Origin: Streptomyces sp. Edi2
GTDB lineage: Bacteria; Actinomycetota; Actinomycetes; Streptomycetales; Streptomycetaceae
DNA length: 64,000 nt
Direction of reading: 5' to 3'
NCBI RefSeq assembly: GCF_040253635.1
Contig: NZ_JBEJGX010000003.1
Span: 1 to 64,000 of the forward strand
Both the position numbers and the translations under genes were made by a program. This document shows, one piece after another, positions 53,731 to 61,000 of the stretch. Below the pieces are notes generated by a model. That model made no database searches and was not told the origin of the DNA. It was given only the letters and a program-made list of their open reading frames with translations. Positions within the stretch are counted from its first letter, which is position 1. Every line of letters begins with the position of its first letter.

Positions 53731-54189
53731 TCAGCCGGGCTGGATCCGGCCGCGCCAGGCTCCGGATTCGGCGCCGCGGTGCTCGATGTAGTGCTTGAAG
53801 CGCCGCATATCTCCCTTGACTCGCCGTTCGATGGTTCCCGAGACGTCGGCGGCCTTCTCCGCCACACCCGAAGGCTCGATGTCCATCACCAGCTCCACCC
53901 GGGTGTGCGTCTCATCCAGGCGCTGGAAGCTGACCAGGCCCTTCTGCCGCGTGTCGCCGGTGGTGGTCCGCCAGGCGATACGGTCGTCCGGGAGCTGGTC
54001 AATGATCTCGGTGTCGAACTCCCGCTGCACGCCGCCGATTTTGACGGTCCAGCGGTTGCGCTCGTCATCGAGCTGGGTGATCTTCTCGACACCCTCCATG
54101 AACTTCGGGAACTCCTCGAATTGCGTCCACTGGTTGTAGGCGGTGTGGACCGGGACCTCGACGTCCACCGTTTCCTTCACGGTGCTCAT
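53731..54189 (-). CDS. SRPBCC (polyketide cyclase/dehydrase-like) family protein
   Basis: 152 residues from the ATG at 54189, which follows GAGGAGG. It has the SRPBCC/START-like pattern: TVDVEVPVHTAYNQWTQFEE, FPKFMEGVEKITQLDD, WRTTTGDTRQKGLVSF, TRVELVMDIEPSGVAEKAAD, ending with a basic helix (VKGDMRRFKHYIEHRG). In Streptomyces such proteins are often stress-associated; ligand unknown. Intact, single gene. Confidence 0.8.
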   Translation of the reverse strand: MSTVKETVDVEVPVHTAYNQWTQFEEFPKFMEGVEKITQLDDERNRWTVKIGGVQREFDTEIIDQLPDDRIAWRTTTGDTRQKGLVSFQRLDETHTRVELVMDIEPSGVAEKAADVSGTIERRVKGDMRRFKHYIEHRGAESGAWRGRIQPG

Positions 54190-54722
54190 TGCTACGCCTC
54201 CTCAGTGGTGGCTTGAGTGGTGGCTTGCGCGGGTGATGAAGCCCGCGACGCGTATCTCGCGCAGTCCGGCGGGTGCCCGGTAACCGGCGTCTTAGACAGC
54301 GGCCACACGGCTTTTCGGTCTTGCGCGCGCACCGCAGCCGGCCGCCCTGACTGTGAGGTGCCCGCCGCCCGGAGGATTGACGCCTGGTGCCGGTGGGTGG
54401 CGTCAACATCCGTGCTGGACACGACACTGCCCACTCCCCAGTTTGTGAGCGCGGTGCTCGTCGAAGGCGCGCGGGAGGTTGGTTTGCCCGGCTCCACCCG
54501 TCCATGGCTGACCGTCCGCTCATTCGGCGGCCCGGCGCACGCCTCCGGGATACGCTTCACGACGGTGCCGCCGCCGAGGGCTGCCGTGGCGTCCGCCTGG
54601 TGGTCGTCTGGTGCACGGCGGCACGATGGAGCTCCCGTATGACACCGCGGGCAGGACCGCAGCCTCGCGGACGCGTAGGTCGCGGCTATCACCAAGGTCG
54701 CCCTCAACCACAAGGATGTGCC
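54190..54722. other. No recognisable gene
   Basis: About 530 bases between the SRPBCC and NUDIX genes. Open frames on both strands (for example 54217-54642) lack family resemblance. Probably contains the divergent promoters. Confidence 0.4.
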
Positions 54723-55241
54723 GTGACTCCTGCTGCCCGTGCTGAGCTGATCAACGACCTCTTGGCGGCGGCTGACCGGGACGCCATCGCCAAGCATGTC
54801 GTCGGGGCTGTCATCCCCGACGACGACGGCCACGTGCTGCTCATGCACCGTGCGGCCGACGACTTCATGGGAGGCCTGTGGGAACTTCCCTCCGGCGACG
54901 TGGGCCCCGGGGAGAGTCTGCTCGACGCTCTCCATCGCGAAGTGAGGGAGGAGACCGGCCTCGCTCTGGTCTCCGTCGACGACTACCTCGGTCACTTCGA
55001 CTACACCTCCGGCTCCGGAAGGCGTGCCCGCCAGTTCACCTTCGCCGCCTCGGCGGACCTCAGCCTGCCCGTTCGGCTCTCCCCGGACGAGCACGACGCC
55101 TATCTGTGGGCTGACGCAGCGGGGCAGGAGCAGGTGTCACCGGCCGTGAAGGCGGTCCTTGACGCTTGGAAGGCCTCCGTCGAGCCGCCGGTGATGAACC
55201 CACACGTCGATGCCCGCCGCAACGGCGAGCAGGTCACGTAG
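54723..55241 (+). CDS. NUDIX hydrolase
   Basis: 172 residues from the GTG at 54723, with AAGGA upstream. The NUDIX box is complete: G, five residues, E, seven residues, REV-REETGL (in DVGPGESLLDALHREVREE then TGLAL). Preceding FMGGLWELPSGD and following ARQFTFAASADLSL fit the fold. It hydrolyses a nucleoside-diphosphate-linked compound; which one cannot be told. Confidence 0.85.
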   Translation: MTPAARAELINDLLAAADRDAIAKHVVGAVIPDDDGHVLLMHRAADDFMGGLWELPSGDVGPGESLLDALHREVREETGLALVSVDDYLGHFDYTSGSGRRARQFTFAASADLSLPVRLSPDEHDAYLWADAAGQEQVSPAVKAVLDAWKASVEPPVMNPHVDARRNGEQVT

Positions 55242-55643
55242 TCGGCCTACTGTCCTCACGGAACCGGCGAGGGTAGCTCCTCGTACACGGCTGTGCTCTC
55301 CGTGCAGGCAGGCATGGTCCCTTCACCCGGTCGAACTCGCTCTCTGGACTCCGGCTGCTCCCCGCGCCCGCGGGGGTAGCCGCTGATCGTGCCTGCTGCG
55401 GCGTTATCCAGTTCGTCGACCGTCTCGCCTTCGACGGCACCCTTGTCGAGACCGGCACCGACCGACTCCTATCGGCTCGCCGGCACATGAGTCCGAGCCG
55501 AGGAGCCGGCCAAGGCCGGCTGAGCACTCCCGGCTTCCGCTCGACAGGGCCGTCGCCTCCGGCAACCGGCGTCGGCCTCCGGGAGCTGGGGGCCCGGAGC
55601 CGGGAGCCGGGAGCCAGGAGCCAGGGAGACCTAAGCAAGGCAG
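55242..55643. other. Intergenic region with a heptamer repeat
   Basis: About 400 bases without a gene. The right end holds a run of GGGAGCC-like heptamers at 55595-55628. Confidence 0.45.
55595..55628. repeat. GGGAGCC heptamer tandem repeat
   Basis: Five degenerate seven-base units (GGGAGCC twice exact, with CGGAGCC, AGGAGCC and AGGGAG variants), just beyond the HAD gene stop at 55644. Confidence 0.7.
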
Positions 55644-56195
55644 TCACCCTGCGCTGCTACCGGCCTCCTCCGACACGAACGGCTGGCGCAGCCACGAGCC
55701 GAGAGCCGCATAGTCGCCATCGGTCAGACCAAGGCGGGCGTCTACGCGGTGCAGCAGGGCGTGTCCCGGGTGGTGGGCGGCGACCCAGGCCCGGTCGGTG
55801 TCGGTGATCTCGTCATCGACCCAGACGAACGACCGCCCCGCCGCCCATTCGACGAGGGCGCGGGTCTTCCAGTGCAGTCCGGCGCGTTCGTCCTGGTCAT
55901 CGATGGCGGACGGCTCCGGCCAGACCACCACGGCCAACGGCGGGAGACCGATCATGGGAGCGATGCACTCGTTCGCGTCAGCCATCCATGTCGTGGCCCA
56001 TACGACCTCGCACGGGAGCGCGGCCAGCTTGGGCCCGTGCGCAGGATTGATCCTGGTCAGGAGCGGATTCACGTCGCCCGCAGGTGAATTGAGGGCTGTC
56101 GCATAGGTCGGATAGTGCTGCGGCTCCGCGCCGAAGGGGATGAGCGGACCGTCGACATCGAGGAACAGCAGCGGACGCCGCACAGAGCCAGTCAC
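55644..56195 (-). CDS. HAD-domain protein
   Basis: 183 residues from the GTG at 56195 (GTG at 56183 also possible); neither has a strong ribosome binding site. HAD motif I is PLLFLDVDGPLIPFG (DxD), motif II EVVWATTWMADANEC, motif IV FVWVDDEITDTDRAW. This belongs to the actinobacterial secondary-metabolism-neutral HAD phosphatase-like group of unknown substrate. Intact. Confidence 0.75.
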   Translation of the reverse strand: MTGSVRRPLLFLDVDGPLIPFGAEPQHYPTYATALNSPAGDVNPLLTRINPAHGPKLAALPCEVVWATTWMADANECIAPMIGLPPLAVVVWPEPSAIDDQDERAGLHWKTRALVEWAAGRSFVWVDDEITDTDRAWVAAHHPGHALLHRVDARLGLTDGDYAALGSWLRQPFVSEEAGSSAG

Positions 56196-56300
56196 AGCAG
56201 GAGAGGATAGCGATGGGCACCGAGCGACAGGAACCGAGCGATGGGCACCACCCCTCGGTCGCGTCGATGAGGAGGCTGACCGCTGATCGCCGATCGCCAA

Positions 56301-56321
56301 CGGCTGACGGCTGACGGCTGA
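56301..56321. repeat. Three tandem copies of CGGCTGA
   Basis: Exact seven-base units repeated three times between the HAD start and the end of the Imm49 gene. Confidence 0.75.
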
Positions 56322-56383
56322 CCATGTTGCCGGTCCCCGCTCGTGTGGGAGGGGGCGGGTCCTGTTCAGCGCCCGGTTCACCG

Positions 56384-57106
56384 TCACCGCGGCGGGCGGC
56401 CCGTTTGTGCACGGGGTGCCGGCCAGAAGGGTTCTGCCGCCTGGAGCAGCCGCTGCGGCACATAGGGGACGCAACCCGGATCGCCCAGCCCCTGCGGCGG
56501 GCATGGCAGGTCAGCGCCAGGATGTCGAGGTTGAGCGCTGCGTCGCAGTCGTCCGCGCGGTCGGCGACGTGGTAGCGATCACGGTGGGCTTCGAGGGCGT
56601 CGGCCAGGGCCAAGTTGAAGCTCTCCTCATCGCCCTCGACGAGCTGGGAGAAGAGGACGACGGGTGGTGGGAAGAAGCCCCAGTCCTTGGCCCGTTCGAC
56701 GTCGTGCAGGGCACGCTGCGTCGCCGGGCGGGGGGCCGCGCCCCTCAGATAGTTGTTGGAGGGCTTCGCGGTACGAGGCGAATGGCGAGTCGTCCTTGTG
56801 GGCGTGGGTCGGACCAGTCTGCACTTGCGGGGCAAGGTCCTCGCGTACGTCGGTGACCAGGGCGAAGTTCGTGGCGGTCTGCCAGTGGCCTGGGCTCATG
56901 TTCTCGTCACGAGCGGCCGTGTAGGCGACCGTACGACCGTCGATGGTCACCTCGGCCTCGGTGCCGGGTTCGGCGAGGGCTATTCGGAACAGGGCCGCTC
57001 CCAGCTGGGAGGCCAGGCGCAGGTTCGCCAGTTGGACGTCCGTGACATCGGCGGAGTGCGAGGCGCGCGCCTTGAAGAGGATCTCCTGGTGACGCTTGAT
57101 CTGCAC
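56384..57106 (-). pseudogene. Imm49-family immunity protein, frameshifted
   Basis: The start at 57106 (MQIKRHQEILFKARASHSAD) and the segments LRLASQLGAALFRIALAEPG and FASYREALQQL are in one frame; after a break near 56755 the next reads NNYLRGAAPRPATQRALHDV, ERAKDWGFFPPPVVLFSQLV, EGDEESFNLALADALEAHRD and ALNLDILALTCHARRRGWAI; a second break near 56465 restores YVPQRLLQAAEPFWP and the stop. The total length (723 bases) is a multiple of three, so the two breaks compensate. Imm49 proteins neutralise polymorphic toxins; no toxin gene is seen beside it. Confidence 0.6.
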
Positions 57107-57223
57107 GCCCTGACGCCTTGATCGCTGAGTTGGCTTGCAGCGTAGACAAGGGGCGGAGACAAAGGCTGCGTAGGCGAGGGAGCGTAAGCAAGGGGGGCGT
57201 ATGAAGTGTCCGACCTGCCTCCC

Positions 57224-57244
57224 GCCTACCGCCTACCGCCTACC
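57224..57244. repeat. Three tandem copies of GCCTACC
   Basis: Exact seven-base units repeated three times; on the minus strand they code for the last residues of the Mrr-like frame and supply its stop codon (57226). Confidence 0.75.
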
Positions 57245-57611
57245 GCAGCCTCACCCCAAGGGGCCCTGCCGCCGGAGGCCCAGCGGGCGAGGCCGCGGCC
57301 GTCGATGAGGCGCAGTGCCTTGGGCAGCATGGCGTTGGTGCGCTCGGCGTCTGCGGTGAAGGCGCTGGTGGTAATGATGGCCGCGCCGACACAGCCGTAA
57401 ATGTCCCGGTAGGTTCCATTGATCTTCATGACCTCTTCGGAGCCGACGCGGCCTTTCCAGCGCTTGCACTGGAGGAGGTAGCGGTCGCCGCTGTGGAGAT
57501 GGACCAGGACGTCGAGGCCGCGGTCGTTCTTTCCGCCGGAGACGTCGGTGCTGCGGACGGCGGGGTCGCTTGCACCACCACCGCGCCACGACTACGCAAC
57601 CACCGCGCCAC
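57226..57611 (-). pseudogene. Mrr-type restriction endonuclease domain, frameshifted
   Basis: Frame one gives MARWLRSRGAVVVQATPPSA; after a break near 57545 the other frame gives VSGGKNDRGLDVLVHLHSGD, YLLQCKRWKGRVGSEEV and INGTYRDIYGCVGAAIITTS with FTADAERTNAMLPKALRLID. D in GLDVL, and Q-x-K in LLQCKRW, are the catalytic residues of the Mrr/PD-(D/E)xK fold. The upstream membrane or DNA-binding half usual in such genes is not seen. 386 bases, not a multiple of three. Confidence 0.6.
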
Positions 57612-58038
57612 TCGATCGGCCTTTCGGGTGACCTCGCACTCGGAGTGTTGCCTTCGCCGTCACCGGAATGGGTTACTTGCTCCGTCCGATTCCGGTGGGC
57701 CGCCCATCCTTTCCGGGGGAGTGAAAGGCGTCCTGCCCGTGTCGGAGTCTCGTTCGTCATGACGAGGCATCCGAGCGCGCTCCTCCGTTGAGGCATGCAG
57801 GTAACGGCCGTGTCGGCGCCGCAGGGCGCGCCACATCGTGCGGCCGGCCCGCGAACTGGTCTGGAGCCGTTATGCATGCTGTCCGTCCTGTTCGCCCCGG
57901 GCACCTCACCGCCCCGCGCCCCGCGGTCGGAAGAGCGCGCCCGCTCCCGTCCCCGGCCGCCCTGCCTCCCTCGATGTGCCGCCATGCGGGAGCCGTCGAT
58001 GCGGTCATCCACAGCACGACGCGAGCGAGGACGGTCTC
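57612..58038. other. Upstream region of the Ig-repeat gene
   Basis: About 425 bases with no recognised gene; presumably carries the promoter of the large repeat gene. Confidence 0.45.
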
Positions 58039-61000
58039 ATGCTGACTCCGGAGCGCCCGAGCGGGCCCTTTCTGATCACCGACCGGGACGGGAACTGCAT
58101 CGCCGTCATCGACCCGGTCTCCGGCAAGGTCGTGCCCACCCTGAGCGCCCCGGTCCCGCACGTGGCGCGGGAGGCGGGGGACGACCTGGTGCTCCGTACC
58201 GCAGTGGACCGCGCGGACCTGCCGAGGGCGCTCGGCAGCGGCTCGCTGCTGCACGCCCTGCCCGGCGCACTGGCCCGGGCGGTCGGCGCATCGGGGCTGC
58301 CCGGCACATCAGGGCTGCCGGGCACACCGGGGCTGCTTCGGCGGACCAGCCTCGCCGACCGGGCCGGCCGGGCCGATGTACCCGGGCTGCTGAGCATTTC
58401 CGGGGTCTTCCCCGACCAGGGCTCCTACAGCGGCGGCACCCTGGTGACGATCGTCGGGCGCCACTTCACCGGCGCCACCGCGGTGTATTTCGGCGCCCGG
58501 GCGGCGGCCGGCTTCTCCGTCCTGGACGACCGGACCATCGTGGCGGTGGCCCCCGGGGGCAGCGGGGCGGTTCCGGTCACCGTCACCACACCCGGCGGCA
58601 GCGCCCGCGTCGGGTACTTCTTCTACCTGTACTGGCCCAGCATTTCGCGGCTCATCCCCTCCGCAGGTCCGGTCGGCGGGGGCAATGTGGTGGAGTTGGT
58701 GGGCGCCAACCTGAGCACCGCGCTGCTGGTGCACTTCGGTGAGGCGATCGCCTTCCCCACCGCGGTCTCCGGCGAGCAGTTGCTGGTGACCGCTCCCCCG
58801 GTCGCGGGGGCCGGTACCGTCCCGGTCTACGTCACCACCATCGGCGGAGTGAGCAACCGCCTGCTCTACTCGTATGCCGCGCTGCCGTCGGTGAGCGGTG
58901 TCAGCCCGGCCACCGGGCCGATCGCGGGCGGTACCACCCTGGTGGTGAGGGGCACCGGGCTCAGCCAGGTCACCGCCGTCACCGTCGGCGGTCTGCCCGC
59001 GGTGTCCTTCCGTCCGTACTCCGACACCCTGCTGCTGGTGGTGACGCCCCCGGGGACGCCGGGACCGGCCGACCTCGTCATCACCACCCCGGGCGGCAGC
59101 GTGACCGTGTCCGGCAGTTTCGGCTACCAGGCGCCCACGGAGACGGCCGTCAGTTCCGCGCCCGACCCCTCCGTCGTGGGGAAACCGGTCGCCTTCACCG
59201 CCGTGGTAACGGGAGTTCCGCCCACCACCGGCACCCCGTCGGGCACCGTCACCTTCGACTTCGGTGACGGCTCGGCGCCCGTGCCGGCGGCCCTCACCGA
59301 CGGCACGGCGACGGTCAGCCACGTCTACACCGCTCCGTCCGGGACCCCGTACGAGGTCACCGTCTCCTACGGCGGCGACGTCTTCTTCATCCCGTCCGGC
59401 GGGACGGACACCCAGGTGGTCGGGGCGGCCTCGACCACCACCACCGTGCTGTCCGCCCCCGACCCCTCGGTGGCGGGGCAGGACGTCACCCTCGTCGCGC
59501 GGGTCGCCCCCGTAGCGCCGGGGGACGGGGCGCCGAGCGGCACGGTGACCTTCGACTTCGGCGACGGCACCCCCACCGTCACCGCCCCCTTGACGGGAGG
59601 TGCCGCAACGATCAGCCACGCCTACGGCGACGCCGCCGTGGACCCCTACGCGATCACCGCCGACTACAGCGGGGACGGCAACTTCACCGCCTCGACCGGC
59701 ACCGACACCCAGACCGTCCAACAGGCCACCTCCAGCACGGACGTGAACCTGGCGCCGAACCCGTCGGTGGCCGGCCAGCCGGTCACGGTCACCGCGACGG
59801 TCACCACCGTCGCGCCGGGGGCCGGCACCCCCACCGGCACCGCCACCTTCGACTTCGGCGACGGCACCCCTACCGTCACCGCCCCGCTGACGGACGGCGT
59901 GGCGGCCGTGGACCACGCCTACGCCGAGGCGGCGGAGACCTCGTACACCGTCACCGCCACCTACAACGGCGACGGCAACGTCGCCTCCTCGACGGGAACG
60001 GCCGCGCTGACGGTCGGTCAGGCCGCGTCCACGACCGCCGTCACCGCCTCGCCCGGCCCCGCGGCGGTGGGTGAACCGGTGACGTTCGGTGCGACGGTCA
60101 CCACCGTCCCGCCCGGCGCGGGCACCCCCACCGGCACCGTCACCTTCGACTTCGGCGACGGTTCGGCACCGGTCACCGTCCCCCTCACCGACGGGGCCGC
60201 CGCCACCTCGCACACCTTCACCGGCGCCGCGCAGAGCCCGTATACGGTCACCGTCACCTACAACGGCGACGGCGACACCATCACGTCCGTGGGCACCTTC
60301 ACCCAGACCGTGCAGCCGGCCGGCACCACCACCGCCGTGGTCTCCGCGCCCGACCCCTCCACGGTGGGGCAGGAGGTGACGTTCAGTGCGGCGGTCACCA
60401 CCGTCCCGCCGGGAGCCGGCACCCCCACCGGCACCGTCACCTTCGACTTCGGCGACGGCTCCCCCACCGACACCGCGGCCCTCGCCGACGGCACCGCCGA
60501 GACCACGCACGTCTACACCGACGTGGCCGAAACCCCTTACGTGGTCACCGCCGTCTACAACGGCGACGCCGACTTCACCGCGTCCGCCGGCACCGGGGCC
60601 CAGACCGTGCAGCCGGCCGACACCACCACCGACCTGACCTCTACGCCCGACCCCTCCACGGTGGGGCAGTCGACGACCTTCGTCGCCAAGGTCGTCCCCG
60701 AGGAGCCGGCCGGCGGTTCCCCGACGGGCACCGTGACCTTCGAGTTCAGCGACGGCGGCCCGCCGGTCACGGTGCCGGTCGAGGGCGGCACGGCGGTGGC
60801 CAGCCACGCCAATCCGGAGGTGTCGGACAGTCCGTACACGGTCGCCGCGACCTACAGCGGCGACGGCAATTTCAACCCCTCGGCCGGGGCCGACAGTCAG
60901 GGGGTCACCCAGGCCTCCTCGATGACGACCGTGAGCACCACCCCCTCCCCCTCGGTGACGGGGCAGCCCGTCACCTTCAGCGCCACGGTGGAAGGCGTCC

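Noticed and set aside
55595..57244. CRISPR-like array
   Set aside because: The repeats are contiguous seven-base tandems without spacers, differ from each other, and no cas genes are present.
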